From the NCBI GenBank assembly GCA_030063045.1, contig JAQSEB010000004.1:2356001-2420000 (forward strand): a stretch of 64,000 bases of DNA. The letters are read 5' to 3'. The DNA comes from Pratylenchus scribneri (lineage: Eukaryota > Nematoda > Chromadorea > Rhabditida > Pratylenchidae). The notes beneath the pieces are model-generated. The model did not search any database. It was not told the origin of the DNA and saw only the letters and a list, made by a program, of their open reading frames with translations. Below are positions 36,221 to 48,189 of the stretch, one piece after another (position 1 is the stretch's first letter; each line of letters starts with the position of its first letter). The position numbers and the translations under genes are program-made.

Positions 36221-38950
36221 ATGAATCCTTTTCTTCTTGCAATTTTCCTTTCGCAAATGCATTTTCTGCTGACGGCACCAATTCCAAATGTTCCAAATCA
36301 TCTGCAGCTATTTGCTAACGAAGTAACAAAAACAGGAAACAAAATATTGGCGGAATTGAAGAAACCGGAATCAACAATGAATCTGCACACAGAATGCTCT
36401 AATTTGGAATTTGATGCAAAGCAAATAATCAGCCAATGCAAGGAAGAACAATATGCTGAAGGATGCCGAGAGTGGTGATAAAATAATTTTTTGAATTAAT
36501 TAATTTCATTATGGGAAATAAATATTTAATTTGCAGAAAAAAAATGAATTTACAGAAAAAGTGAAAATGCAGAAAAGATTATACAGTTTATTGATTTGAC
36601 CTAGACCTCCAAAGCTTATTTGCTTTAGGTTTAGCTAATTTTAAATCATTTTGAACAACCGAAGACGAAATAAAGGGTTTAAACAGTTTATGACCTTTAT
36701 TTTTGGCCCAAACTCAAAAGAATTTATACCAATCGGCTCGCCTTTGGCCATGGATCTATCGATCGGGTATAGAGTTTGGGGGTCTAGGACAAACCACTAA
36801 TCTTTTTTTGCATTTTCAATACTCTTTTCTGCAAATTAATACTATCCATTTCATATTATTAGTTAACTGATGTTTAAGTTTTCACCTAAAATTTTAGTTG
36901 AATTTAGAATATTTAAAAAAATTGATAATTAGGGATGGATTTTATATTGAAATAAATATTTTATTTGCGATCTTAAGATAGCTTTTTAAACCGATGTTGA
37001 ACTATAAATATCTTTGTTGATTTTCATGGAATTTTTTATCAATATTCATCAATATTTTACCATTATTTGATCATCAAATGATAATGAGAAAGTACATTTT
37101 TCATGAGAAAATAAAAAATATTTGAAAGAGATTCGGGCCAAAAATAATTTAGAAATTGTAATTTTTCGTTAAAATTTTCGAAAATCCGAATCGAAATTTT
37201 GGAGGGTTAAAAAATTTGCAAAAAATCGAAAATCGATCCCATCCCTATGTTATGCATATTATCATTTAAAATTATATAGGTGGTTGAGTTTTCGGAATAG
37301 TGTTGGCAGCTATAAGGGGATGATGCTTATGCCCAATTATGTACAATATTATCGGGAATTAATTGAATTGGCTGAAGAATGCCAGGGAAAGAATGCAAAA
37401 AAGGGTCATGGGAATATATACGACAATCTATACGGTGGTACTATGCCTTGCTATAAACCCCTTCATAAGGGAGGAAAAGAAATAACATCAAATAATTGCC
37501 AGCAAACAGAAGAATGGAAAAAACGATTCCAGAAATATTTTGAAGGAGCTGAAATCGAAGGTATGAATTTAATTTATTGCTAAAAAAATTATAAGAATTT
37601 CGATAAGATTCAATTTATATAAAGTCAAAAGAACAATTATGCCACCAATTGAATGGGAATAGGAATTATTATTTAAGAATATAGAAAATAAATAAATCCT
37701 TAGAATTAGCGAAAAAGGCATTGAGAGTTGAGACTATTCAATGAGTAAATATTCTCCAAACATTTTGATGTTTTCCTTTTTCCAAACATTTTAATGTTTT
37801 TGTTTTTCCAAACATTTTAATGTTTTTGTTTTTTCCAAACATTTTAATGTTTTTGTTTTTCCAAACATTTTAATGTTTTTGTTTTTCCAAACATTTTAAT
37901 GTTTTTGTTTTTTCCAAACATTTTAATGTTTTTGTTTTTTCCAAACATTTAAATGTTTTTGTTTTTTCCAAACATTTAAATGTTTTTGTTTTTCCAAACA
38001 TTTTAATGTTTTTGTTTTTTCCAAACATTTTAATGTTTTTGTTTTTCCAAACATTTTAATGTTTTTGTTTATTCCAAACATTTTAATGTTTTTGTTTTTT
38101 CCAAACATTTTAATGTTTTTGTTTTTTCCAAACATTTTAATGTTTTTGTTTTTCCAAACATTTTAATGTTTTTGTTTTTTCCAAACATTTTAATGTTTTT
38201 GTTTTTCCAAACATTTTAATGTTTTTGTTTATTCCAAACATTTTAATGTTTTTGTTTATTCCAAACATTTTAATGTTTTTGTTTATTCCAAACATTTTAA
38301 TGTTTTTATGTTTTTGTTTTTCCAAACATTTTAATGTTTTTGTTTTTCCAAACATTTTAATGTTTTTGTTTATTCCAAACATTTTAATGTTTTTGTTTAT
38401 TCCAAACATTTTAATGTTTTTGTTTTTTCCAAACATTTTAATGTTTTTGTTTTTCCAAACATTTTAATCTTTTTGTTTTTCCAAACATTTTAATGTTTTT
38501 CTTTTTTCAAACATTTTAGTTAAAAAATTGTTTTGATTGTGAATTATTAATTTTTCAGAATGAAATATTTAAAAAAAGATTTGATAAAAATAAAACATTT
38601 TAAATAGAAAAACTAAAAATAAAGTTTAATTTTTAAGATAAGGGAAATGATATGATTGATGAAGGAAATAATTTCGTCACCGTCTACTACAATGAAATTT
38701 TCAAGGTAAAATAAAATCAAAAAAAAAAACTAAAAATCATTTGATAAATAATTATGAACATATTTTTAGCACAACGGAGAAATATTATATCATCCTGCAA
38801 TTTTTGTCTACAATACAAGTAAAATTCTTTATATAGAAAAGGATAATTAAATTAAATTTGAACTCACTTCTAGTTATACATTTTGAAGGCCAAACCGGGG
38901 TATTCATTCACACTTTGGATGAATATATTCCAGACAAAGACAAAGCGTAA
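36221..38950 (+). CDS. secreted protein of unknown family, 242 aa, five exons
   Basis: Exons are 36221-36474, 37280-37560, 38638-38705, 38770-38818 and 38874-38950 (TAA). All are GT/AG and the 729-nt chain stays in frame. The N-terminus MNPFLLAIFLSQMHFLLTAP is a clear signal peptide. The mature part is charged, with paired cysteines (CSN..., CKEEQYAEGC, EECQGK, TMPCYKPLH, NNCQQTEEW) and a C-terminal half predicted to be beta-rich (FVTVYYNEIFKHNGEILYHP). I recognise no named domain. A small secreted nematode protein, perhaps an effector or extracellular enzyme fragment, is only inference. Intron 2 holds a 26-bp minisatellite. Confidence 0.75.
37755..38517. repeat. 26-27 bp minisatellite (TTTTTGTTTTTCCAAACATT)
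   Basis: About 28 units of TTTTTCCAAACATTTTAATG with TTTTTG. A run of TTTATTCC variants sits in the middle. The array lies in intron 2 of the gene at 36221-38950. Confidence 0.95.
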
Positions 38951-39249
38951 GGAAAAACAAATAAAATAACAAATTATACTAAATCCTAACCCTAAATCCC
39001 TAATCCTAGCTCTAACTGTGAAATTTAAAATGGCCATAATTTTTATTTTTGGATTTTATGCGAAACCAATAGCACATTCGCACACTGCACATCTAGACAA
39101 TTTTTCCAGTTTTGAACCAAAAGGGGTCCCTTCACTTTTACGATTTTCATGAGGTCATAACTTTTTACCTGAAAAATCCGGGAACTAATTTTAGTACCGT
39201 TGGACTCAGCTCACCGAGAGGAGTCGAATGGTATAAGGTATATTACATG

Positions 39250-39275
39250 AGTAATAATAATAATAATAATTTTAT
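39250..39275. repeat. (AAT)n microsatellite
   Basis: GTAATAATAATAATAATAAT lies just downstream of a 200-bp stretch (39060-39240). The phrases GAGGTCATAACTTTTTACC and CTCACCGAGAGGAGTCGAAT there resemble text at 49180-49340. Confidence 0.8.
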
Positions 39276-39295
39276 TCTGTATTTTATTTATTAAT

Positions 39296-40487
39296 TTAAT
39301 TGTTAAATGAATTCAAAAAAACAAAGAAATTTTTGATATTTGTGGAATAAGTTATCGTGGCATAATTTGGTTCAGCAGCTTTCTTCCAAATATTTTTTCC
39401 AATTAATCCTACAATTTTTTCCTTTGCAATTTCGCTTAGTGTGGGTGGTTTCAAATAAAAAGAGCATATTTCTGGGCAATCAGATGGATTTCTTTCCTCC
39501 TCTTCTCTTCGGCAATCAAATAGGTAAATTCTTGTGCCAGTCTGTGCAAAAATTAAATATAATCATTTATAAATTTTAATATTTTTTTTTGTTTTAGCTT
39601 TTGGAGATTTCTTTATCAAAATATATATTTCACAGCGATTATTGTAAATATCGACTTCTAGGCATCGTAAAGACTCGAGAGTAGGCTTATTCGACAGGAC
39701 ATGGTCGATTTTATATATAGGATTTTTTATTTTCAGACGGTTTGAGCTGTTTTACTTCTGCTGGCTTCGCGAGATTCCCATGCTCTGAGCCTAACCCTTA
39801 TCTTAGCCCTTAAATACTGGACTAAAAGTGAAATCCTATAAATAAAATCGACCATGCCGAATCGAATGAGTCTATGCTCGAACTTATACGATGCCTAGAA
39901 GCCGAGATTTCTACAATTCGCTAACTCAAATGGCTAGCGAATTCCAAAAATCGCTAATTTCCAATATTCGCTGTAGCATATAACCAATATACAGCAGAGG
40001 GTTGCCAAGTCCCCAAGTGAAAAATATGGCAAAAGCAAAAAAATATGGCAATTTCAATTAAAAATATGGCATTCGTTAATTAAAACTCGCCGCATTAAAT
40101 GCAGTTGACGCATAATAGCTTATTGTTGATTCGGGTGCCAAAAATGTTTTTGTCCATTTTAATTGTTCCCAATGTAAATCGATAATCCAAAGTTCGCGAA
40201 TTTCTTTGCGAAAAAAATAGCCATCATTGATCTATAAATGAATTAATTGCTAATATTTATTTTTTTTTATTTTTGCTCATCAAATATATTTTTGTCCCTA
40301 TTTTTAAACTCTAAAATTTTTAAAAAATGCAATTCACCATCCCATCGAAAGATACAGATGGCAAATACAATTTATCCTTGAATATTGCCAATTTTGGACG
40401 GGAATAATTTTTCGGCCAATCATACAATGGATCACCATCAATTTGCTCAATGCAAAAAGTTTTTGCTCCAATGTTGAATGAAATAAC
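39296..40487 (-). CDS. kelch-like repeat protein, 3' exons
   Basis: Three exons are supported on the minus strand: 40487-40338, 40231 to about 40087, and 39541-39296 (TAA). The first two join in phase 0. They encode TFCIEQIDGDPLYDW..LAIFKDKLYLPSVSFDGM and then INDGYFFRKEIRELWIIDLH WEQLKWTKT. That is the kelch pattern (hydrophobic strand, then LWxxDLxxxxWTK). The last exon ends with PPTLSEIAKEKIVGLI, reminiscent of the C-terminal helix after kelch repeats in KLHDC-type proteins. The 40087 donor does not match the phase of the last exon, so an exon between them is missed, or this copy ends at the in-frame TAA near 40083. An upstream exon may be at 48748-48927, beyond the nested transposons. Confidence 0.6.
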
Positions 40488-40923
40488 CTATAAAAGAATT
40501 TAATCCATTCATAATACAATAATATTTTTGCTGTAGGAGAAAATTGGGGAATTTTTAAATATCCTATAAAAAAATGTGCCGTAAGCTTGCACTATAATAA
40601 TAGGGCTCCATTAGCCGGAAAAATTGCCCACGAATGTAATAAATAAGATAGAAATAATGATAATGAAATTCGATCTTTGGTTTCTTCCTTTTTTCCCTCT
40701 CCATTGTTGTCGGCATTGCTAACGGCCATGTGCATACTTTTTCATGAAAGTTTCTTTCATGAAAGTTTCTTTCTGAGAGTTTTCTTTCATGAAAGAACTT
40801 TGAGGTTCAGTGCATACTTTCATGAAAGAAAACTTGCATCTTTCATGCAAGTTTTCTTTCATGAAAGTTTTTTTGCAGTGCATACTTACTTTCATGAAAG
40901 TTTTGGGAGTCATTTAATTTGGC

Positions 40924-41166
40924 AAAAAAACACTGAATTTGGCAACAACTTTTCGTGTCGAAAAATATTATATTTTTGAGGCCATATAACTTGGCCAAAT
41001 CAGACTTCTGAAAGATTCCCTAACCCCTAGCCCTTAGCCCCTAATCCCATGCCTGCCCTGAACCTAACCCTAGCCCCAAACCCCTAATTAGGGCCAAGTT
41101 ATATGGCCTCAAAAATATAATATTTTTCGACACGAAAGTTGTTGCCAAATTCAGTGTTTTTGTTGC
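40924..41166. mobile_element. GGCCATATAACTTGGCC palindromic element, best-preserved copy
   Basis: Arms of about 72 bp are near-perfect inverses: AAACACTGAATTTGGCAACA ... GAGGCCATATAACTTGGCC against its reverse ending TGTTGCCAAATTCAGTGTTT. The roughly 95-bp loop reads CCCTAACCCCTAGCCCTTAG and AACCTAACCCTAGCCCC, resembling degenerate telomere-type CCCTAA words. It has no ORF. Confidence 0.85.
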
Positions 41167-41227
41167 CAAATTCAGTTTATCTCGAAAGTTTTTGCTTTAT
41201 CACACTATTTTTCATTTACTCTATCAT

Positions 41228-41315
41228 AATAAATCATCCGCCGTCACTGGGGTTCGAACTCACGACCTCCATAAAACTCATGTATTTACCAACTGCGCTA
41301 TGGGTGACCTGCGGA
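41228..41315 (-). other. tRNA-like sequence (pseudogene or SINE head)
   Basis: On the minus strand, CATAGCGCAGTTGGTAAATA fits a pol III A box and GTGAGTTCGAACCCCAGTGA fits a B box at the right spacing. The acceptor and T stems pair poorly and position 33 is not T, so a functional tRNA is unlikely. It lies within the foldback element. Confidence 0.5.
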
Positions 41316-41511
41316 AATTGAATTAAAAAGTTTCATATAGATTTGACTGCAAACTTTCATGAAAATTAGTATGCACTGTTATTCATGAAAGTTTCTTTCA
41401 TGAAAGAAAACTTTCAACTAAGTGGAAACTTTCATCAAGCAAGTATGCACAGTTTCGTCAAACTTTCATGAAAGTTTTTAAGGAGAAACTTTCATGAAAG
41501 TTTTTAAGTAT

Positions 41512-41912
41512 AGTAAGTGTGAAGCCTGCTGAGCCAGAGGGGACAAGGAGGAATGACGAGGAATAGTGGAATAGGATTTAGGAAAGGTGGAATTGCAATA
41601 AACCCGGGCCCTGGGCCATGCTAAGTCCCCAAATCCCCATTAAGTCAAGCGAATAAATATAATTATTTATCTGGATAAATCCGCTCGAGAGCGGAGATAA
41701 AAGGGACAATTCTCGGTGGCTGGAAATCGGGATGAGAAGATGAACTGATTGAATGACATTGGGGGAGAACAATTCTCTCGGGGCAATGGGAGGAGATATC
41801 CATTAGATGTGAAAAGGCGGGATTAAGATGTGAATGAATGATAATGGTGATCAATGGAAATCATGTGAATGAGAGCCAAATAATAATTATCCAAATGCGC
41901 GATCCCCTTACA
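41512..41912 (-). repeat. 3' LTR
   Basis: A 401-bp direct repeat of 48190-48590. It contains the hairpin CCGCTCGAGAGCGG (41691-41704). The polypurine tract lies just outside at 41913-41928, which fixes the sense strand as minus. Confidence 0.93.
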
Positions 41913-42568
41913 CCTCCCCCCTTTCCTTAACATCGTCCACGATGATTTTTAAATTCTTTATCATTTTTCAAATATGCTTGCTTTTTTGTAGTTGTCAAAT
42001 AACATTTCAGTATTCGCTCGAAAGCGATGGTCTCATCTGATGAAATGCAGGTTCGCCAGCCCATACACTTTCAGCTTGAGCCGATTTTAAATTCATTTTC
42101 GCTCGAAAGCGAGACTTCGTTGAAAATTGGAAGAGCAAGCATTTTTGAAATTTTTCTACCCAAAATCATTTCCTATTTCTATCTTCTATCTAAGTTAAAA
42201 TCCGCATTTGGTTGGATAAATAAATATGTGAATCAAAATGTCGAAAGTGTTCAATTCCAAAAAGTTCTTTCCATTGATTTTCTTTCTTCTTCGGCTGCTT
42301 TGTTCTGCATACTCCGCCCATTCTGAACCATTTTTGCAATTTTGGCACCATTGTTTTGAGCATTGGCCATGCTGACGTCGCCAACAAAAATGATTACCTT
42401 TCTGGTCCAAGTCCATTCCATTTGGTTTTTGTTCCACATTTCCTGCCGGCACATTGATTCTCTCGTCACATCATGCCGTCGGCAATTCCATTTTGTCCAC
42501 TCGAACACATGTGGCATTACTGATTTGGGTTGACACGAAGTCTGAAAAGATGGATGAATTAGTATATG

Positions 42569-43822
42569 TGTCGGCGCGAAAGTTGAAAATCCGCGAAAGT
42601 TGAAAATCGCTAGCGAAAGTTGAAAATTTTCAACTTTCGCGAACTTTCAGCGAAAGTTGACTAAAAATCAAATTTCGCGGAATTTTCAGCGAAAGTTGAA
42701 ATGTCTACACGCCTTTTATCTTTACTAGCATTATTTTGGTCTATTAACTGAAAATGCAAAAAAAAAGCTAATTAATTAATCATTCATAATTGATTTTTAA
42801 TTTATTTATTTCATCAAAATTTTATTTCTTTAGGAAAAATAAATTGAAAATAATAAAATGAAATAAAATAATGGAGAGCAAAAAAAAGCAGAGCTAAATA
42901 TCACCGACGGATAAATAAAATAATCAAAATAAAATGGAGATCAAAAAAATAAATTGAGCACTAAATATCACAATTTTATAAATCATCAATCATCATTTAT
43001 TCTGGGTTCTGGCATGATAAGCTTGAATGACACCGGCTGTTGCATAATCTGCCATCTTTTCGGCAGCTGCATCGACTCCCGCATCCCGTTTTGCAGTTGC
43101 AACTCTTGAAACCTTGGCCTCCTTGTTGCGATGATGCTTTGGACGCAGCTCGAATGGTGGTCATTTTGTCAGTTGGAACATCGGGCAATCCAATATTGTC
43201 GGTTTGGGCTACGGCAAATCCGCTGCGGACAAATTTTTATGGAAGAAGGCCTATTGGAAATAATCAGAATTATATTTTTGAAATTATTATTTTTAATAAA
43301 CCTTCTTTTGTCCCAATTTTGTAATAGCCTCCCGACTCTTTCATGACAAAACCGAGCAGATTTCGCGGATCGACCTTGCCACGGCCAATCTGATCAATTG
43401 GGATTCGCACATTTGTGCCCACAATTTTGTCGTAGAGTTCTTTTTTTGGAATATAATTGTTACGATTTTTCGCCTTCATTTGGGAATAAAGTTCCATAAA
43501 TTTATCATTTTGCGACATTTTTAATGTTATTTTTCCTAAAGAAATAAAATTTTGATGAAATAAATAAATTAAAAATCAATTAACAATTATGAATGATTAA
43601 TTAATAATTAATTAGCTTTTTTTTGAATTCTCAGTTAATTTATAGGTTAGACCAAAATAATGCTAGTAAAGATAAAAGGCGTGTAGACATTTCAACTTTC
43701 GCTGAAAATTCCGCGAAATTTGATTTTTAGTCAACTTTCGCTGAAAGTTCGCGAAAGTTGAAAATTTTCAACTTTCGCTAGCGATTTTCAACTTTCGCGG
43801 ATTTTCAACTTTCGCGCCGACA
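42569..43822. mobile_element. TIR element with 174-bp perfect inverted repeats
   Basis: Ends are TGTCGGCGCGAAAGTTGAAA and its inverse, identical over 42569-42742 and 43649-43822. TATG is next to both ends as a possible short target duplication. The arms reiterate CGAAAGTTGAAAAT. The centre holds part of an integrase-type gene. It is inserted in the LTR retrotransposon and looks young. Confidence 0.9.
42997..43518 (-). pseudogene. C-terminal part of an integrase-type transposon protein
   Basis: The minus-strand piece from 43518 starts MSQNDKFMELYSQMKAKNRN and runs to YYKIGTKEG near 43305. A second piece (about 43210-42997, TAA) has TIRAASKASSQQGGQGFKSC followed by a Cys-rich tail with CNCKTGCGSRCSCRKDGRLC and NSRCH. 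That tail resembles the zinc-type C-terminus found after integrase cores in some metazoan transposon-derived proteins (KRBA2-like); this is recalled, not searched. The two pieces do not join cleanly in phase at the visible GT/AG, and no catalytic core is present. The element is therefore non-autonomous or has captured only the tail. Confidence 0.55.
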
Positions 43823-44290
43823 TATGTATATGGTCATCAAATCCAATGGGATTCTGTTATGCAATCCTGTCCTCATTTGAATCACCATTACTGCATTTGC
43901 TCATTTCCAGCAAATTTTGCTTCCAAAGTCCTATCGAAACAAAAGGCTTTTCTTCTGCTCCTTCATCCATTTTGAATGTTTCCAGCAGTCGCCCAAATCA
44001 ATTCACTTCCATCGAATTGAATGTCTCGATTCGTTTCTTTTGCCGCTGCCAATTTCTTTTCATCACTCCTCAATTTCCATGTTTCCAAATCTGTGATTCT
44101 GCCTTTTCTTTTATTGTGCCATTTGCCGGAACATTGTTTCACAAATATTCCATTTGTCCGGCTAATCGAGTGGAAGGCATGCACTAGAATTCAGCCTAAA
44201 TATATAGAATGGGGCCACAATTTTCTCATCATAGCTGCAGAAGCTAAACACTGGATAATTCTTTATTTTTTGGTTACACATTAAAGAAAT
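43823..44290. other. retrotransposon interior, unassigned
   Basis: Together with 41930-42560, this was continuous sequence before the TIR element inserted. Short open frames exist on both strands (for example minus 44184-43963). None shows a pol or envelope motif. Confidence 0.4.
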
Positions 44291-44299
44291 TTTTCTGAA

Positions 44300-45670
44300 T
44301 GATCTTCTGGTTAAATTGACCAGGAAATATCCACTTCACACAAGTCTATAAAAATTCTAAAATTCTTTCGCCCTTCCAAAAAAAAATTTTAATTCTAATT
44401 TCAATTTTTGCCATCGAGAATCAATTTCAAACTGATATACTTATTAATGATGCTGGCATTTGAGCCTAAAATACTCAACTTTTCGAATTACTTCTCATTT
44501 TTACCACAATTTGAGTTTTAAATCATAATTTCGATCATATTTTATAGAAATTTTCAAGAAAGTTCACAAAAAAAACTCAAAATTATATTCTTGAAAATTT
44601 TTTAACTTCAAGGAAATGTTTCTTATTAAATCAATTTATCTTTAAATACTTTTTTATTTCAGAGTCCAATTCTTCATCAGAATGTTAGTCAAAGATTTTT
44701 ATTCAAATTCTCGAAAAAAAAATTCTCGGGACCTCATTTTATGTACAAATTTTATTTTTCATTGAGAAATTTTTCAATAAATTTTTTTTTAAAAAAATTA
44801 TTTTTATCATTTTTTCAAAATTTTGGTCACTATTATTCGACTTTTTTGTGTATATCAGTCTGAGTTTAATAATTTTTAAGAAAATCGTCGGATTTTCTTT
44901 TTTGCTTAAAAGCTTCAATAAAAATTCATACCGTTAAACTTTTAAATGAAATAAAATCATTTGGGAAATTCTCTTTTTATGCAATTTTTTTTGCAAAGAA
45001 TAAAAGAAAGTACAAAATTCTGAATTCCCTTTTTTTTGACAAAATATATATATTTTTATTTTCCAACTTTGTTATGAGATTTGATTTGTATACTTTTAAT
45101 TTCCACTTTGTTAAAAAAATCATGAATTTTTTGACAAATTGAATTTGAGATTGGTTCGGGATTGGATACTCGAAAGTATTATTAATTTAATAATTTTCAC
45201 AATTATTTTTTCAAAAAGGTAAAGAATTTAATTTTTATATTAATTATTTTTAATATTTTCTTGAAACATTCTTTATTTTGCCGAAATAAATTTAGCATTT
45301 TTTAAGGAAATACGACATTATGTGCATTTCCATATTTTCCAATTTTCTTAGTCTTAAAAACCGAATATTGGAAAACGAAAAAAATATCTAGTAATTAATG
45401 TCAAGTAAATATGCACCTTTTTTACTGACAAATAAACTATGGTTTTTTGAACCAATTGATATTGAATTCAGGATTGTACACTCGAAAGTATTGAGGGAAT
45501 TTAGAATTTATGATTATTTTACAATTCATTTTTCAAATATAGATTTGATTTTTAATACATGACTTTTTAAACTTTTTCTAAATTCTCTTTTACATGATGG
45601 CAATTGGTTTAATTAAAATTGCTATTTATTCAAAATAATTATTAATTAGAAAATATATTTTTCGAGATTG
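44300..45670. other. retrotransposon interior, AT-rich, no ORF
   Basis: No open frame above about 60 codons. It contains the hairpins at 45166-45179 and 45478-45491. Confidence 0.6.
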
Positions 45671-45700
45671 ATTCCTCGAAAGGAAATGTCTTATTTTTTA

Positions 45701-46690
45701 TTAAGTTCTGCTTGAACTATTAGGTTGTTGCAGAACTAACTGAGCTAATGCTTGGATTAATACGTCTCGATCGATCTGTATTGGTCTTTCGGTTTTATTT
45801 ACTTCATTTGTTGAAATACCGCTTGATTGCTGTGGCTGGTTCGGCCTGTGCCAACATTCGTAGGCAAAATGTCCAAATTTGTTACAGTATTCACATTGTG
45901 GCCTGTCATGCCAATTTTGTCGGCTTCTCCTCTGCCATCGCTCTGTCCGATTGTTGCTGCAAGCATTGTCATTCCTTCTGCAATCCTGTTGATCGCCAAC
46001 ATAATCATCATCACTGTCTTCATCCTGCTCCTGTTGCCATTCAAAATTGTGATTATTTGAATAATTTTGTTGTTGAGAATGTTGCTGCTGATTTGTTTCC
46101 AAAACCTGAATTGAATGAGGAATATTATTCAATAAATTTTTGTTATTTTCCATTTCCAACAAAGCTTCCAATTCTTCGGCTTGTGAAACAACCATATCCA
46201 AATTTTTGGTTTTGGACAATCCAACCAATTTAATCAAGAAGCCTATATTGGGCCTAAGCCTTTCTAGAAGCTCTTCGCATACTTTTTCTTTTCGTTGGGC
46301 ATCCGTCAGACTAGAATTCACGATTTCAACTAAAGGCATTAGCCTCATCAAAAATTGGGTTACCGTTTCCCCTTCTTTTTGCCTACAAACACTCAATGTC
46401 CTCTTCGCCAGCTCCCTTTTTTGAGGGGAGTCTAATTTTTCTCTCAATGCTTTAATAGCATTTTCCAATGTGTTAATTTGAGCTGGTGGAAGCTCCTTAA
46501 AAAGCCTTCGAGGAACATCAACTAATGCCAATTTTAATCTGGCAACTTTTTCTGCTTCACTCCAGTTTCTGCCTATAGTATCAACATAATCTTGAAATTT
46601 TTCTATCCACTTATCAAAAGCTATTACAGATTCCTCGCCAAACGGTTCGAGCTGTATGGAGTTCATTGTTAAGGCGAAAAGTGTATTCAT
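45701..46690 (-). CDS. gag: Gag polyprotein of the LTR retrotransposon, 329 aa
   Basis: A single exon opens with ATG at 46690. The first 190 residues are a helical capsid-type region (FDKWIEKFQDYVDTIGRNW, LKLALVDVPRRLFKELP, ETVTQFLMRLMPLVEIV), matching the Ty3/gypsy-like Gag layout. A Gln/Asn-rich linker follows, then one CCHC zinc knuckle, CEYCNKFGHFAYEC, near residue 275. The protein ends 40 residues later with no protease fused. It would package element RNA. A hairpin lies 14 nt before the ATG and another 16 nt beyond the stop. No pol follows in any frame. Confidence 0.88.
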   Translation of the reverse strand: MNTLFALTMNSIQLEPFGEESVIAFDKWIEKFQDYVDTIGRNWSEAEKVARLKLALVDVPRRLFKELPPAQINTLENAIKALREKLDSPQKRELAKRTLSVCRQKEGETVTQFLMRLMPLVEIVNSSLTDAQRKEKVCEELLERLRPNIGFLIKLVGLSKTKNLDMVVSQAEELEALLEMENNKNLLNNIPHSIQVLETNQQQHSQQQNYSNNHNFEWQQEQDEDSDDDYVGDQQDCRRNDNACSNNRTERWQRRSRQNWHDRPQCEYCNKFGHFAYECWHRPNQPQQSSGISTNEVNKTERPIQIDRDVLIQALAQLVLQQPNSSSRT

Positions 46691-48189
46691 TTCTGGATTG
46701 TTCGCTCGAAAGCAATTTACAAATAAAAAAGAAAATCAGTTAAACCAACTGAAACTGGATCTGAGTTGAGTTGATGAAGCTGATTCAAAATAGTCGTTAA
46801 AATTGCACTTTATTGTTGTTAAGAATTTTGTTCGCTTTGAGTTTTGCTGAAAATTAATTTATTATTCATGAAGGGAAAGATAATGAACATTGAAAGAACA
46901 AAGTGAATGTCTAAATCGTATTCGCCCTCAAATCTTGAGATTAAATCCGGGGTCAATCCCAGTTCCCACTCAACTCTTTGGGAAAATGACTCCGAGAAAT
47001 TATTTATCCGAAGTGAATTAGGAAATCTTGACTACTCTTTTAAGATGTTTCCGTTCCCATCGTGAGAACAATTTTTTATCCCTTCGGCGATTTTTATCAG
47101 AGATTAATTCAACTGAATCTTTAAAACGTTTAATGGAAAGCGTCTTAATGGAGGGAAAATGATCACTGAATTGTGGGAAAGCTATTAATATTTTTTGTGG
47201 GGTGGGAAAGATGATTGAGCCCTCAAGCGATTAAAGTCGACTACAGTCCAAAAGGAAGAATTCTAATGGCTAATAATAAGAAAATGGAGTGTTCTCTGCT
47301 GTTCCGTTTTAATCGGAAATGGCCTTAATGGACACAGCTTCAAATAAACAGATTGGAATTGTGTGGGAATTGAAATTTGAACTTTGTCTTTTACCCTATT
47401 TTTTTTGTCTTTCTGGAAATTTTTGGGAAATTTGATGAGAATTCTTATTAATTCATTTCATAAAATTGGGCTTGCTAGTTTAACCTTTGATTTTCGGAGA
47501 TTTTTAATTTTGGATTTTATTCCTTTACGGTTGATTTAATTAGAATGAAATTTAATAGAATCTGTGCTGGATTGATTTCTCGAAAGAAATTATTTTTCTG
47601 TTTAAAAAGGTTTTAATTTAACTTAGTTAATTTTTGTTAATTTTTCTTTTATAATGGCCATCAAATTATCGAAAATGTAAATAAAATGCTCCTTTTATGC
47701 TATTTCTTTAGTTTTATTCATTTGCCTCATTTAGTGTCTTTAAACCTTTCTTTTTATTTTATTTTGGGCCTTTAATTAATTTTCTTTGAAGAACTAACAA
47801 TTTTATTTTAATTTATTTTATTTTCTCAACATCTTTTTATTTTTGGCCATCAATTGAGAAATGTGTGCCTCTTAAAATTATAATTTTCTTTAATTTCGCG
47901 AATTTGGGCACTTAAATTTTATTGTATTTTTGGCCATCAGCTGAATTGAAAATTTTGAGAGTGTGCCTTAAAATTTTTAATTTTTCATTAATTCTGCGCA
48001 TTTGGCCACTCTAAATTTTATTCGATCCGGATCGGGATTTATCTTCTCGAAAGAAGTGCTGCAGCATTCATCTCTGTTCTCTATCCCAATTTGTCCCAAG
48101 CTTGACATTCCCAGATAACTTACCTCGCATTCGGCTCCTCTCGATGTTCTTGGTTGTTCCGCCATTTGGCAGAACCATTCGGTGCTACC

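Noticed and set aside
37923..38436. KNKNIKMFG repeat protein on the minus strand
   Set aside because: It is a translation of the 26-bp intronic minisatellite. The real exons lie on the other strand around it.
41092..41110. True telomeric repeat or chromosome end
   Set aside because: CCCTAA-like words are few, degenerate and confined to MITE loops.
41228..41315. Functional tRNA gene
   Set aside because: A and B boxes are good, but the acceptor and T stems do not pair and the anticodon loop lacks T33.
45748..46233. 161-codon plus-strand frame with many Cys and His
   Set aside because: It is the antisense shadow of gag, and the Cys/His pattern comes from the Gln/Asn-rich linker and zinc knuckle read backwards.
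42014..48056. Hammerhead ribozymes suggested by CGAAAG words
   Set aside because: The CTGATGA half of the hammerhead core is absent near every copy, so the motif is a hairpin only.
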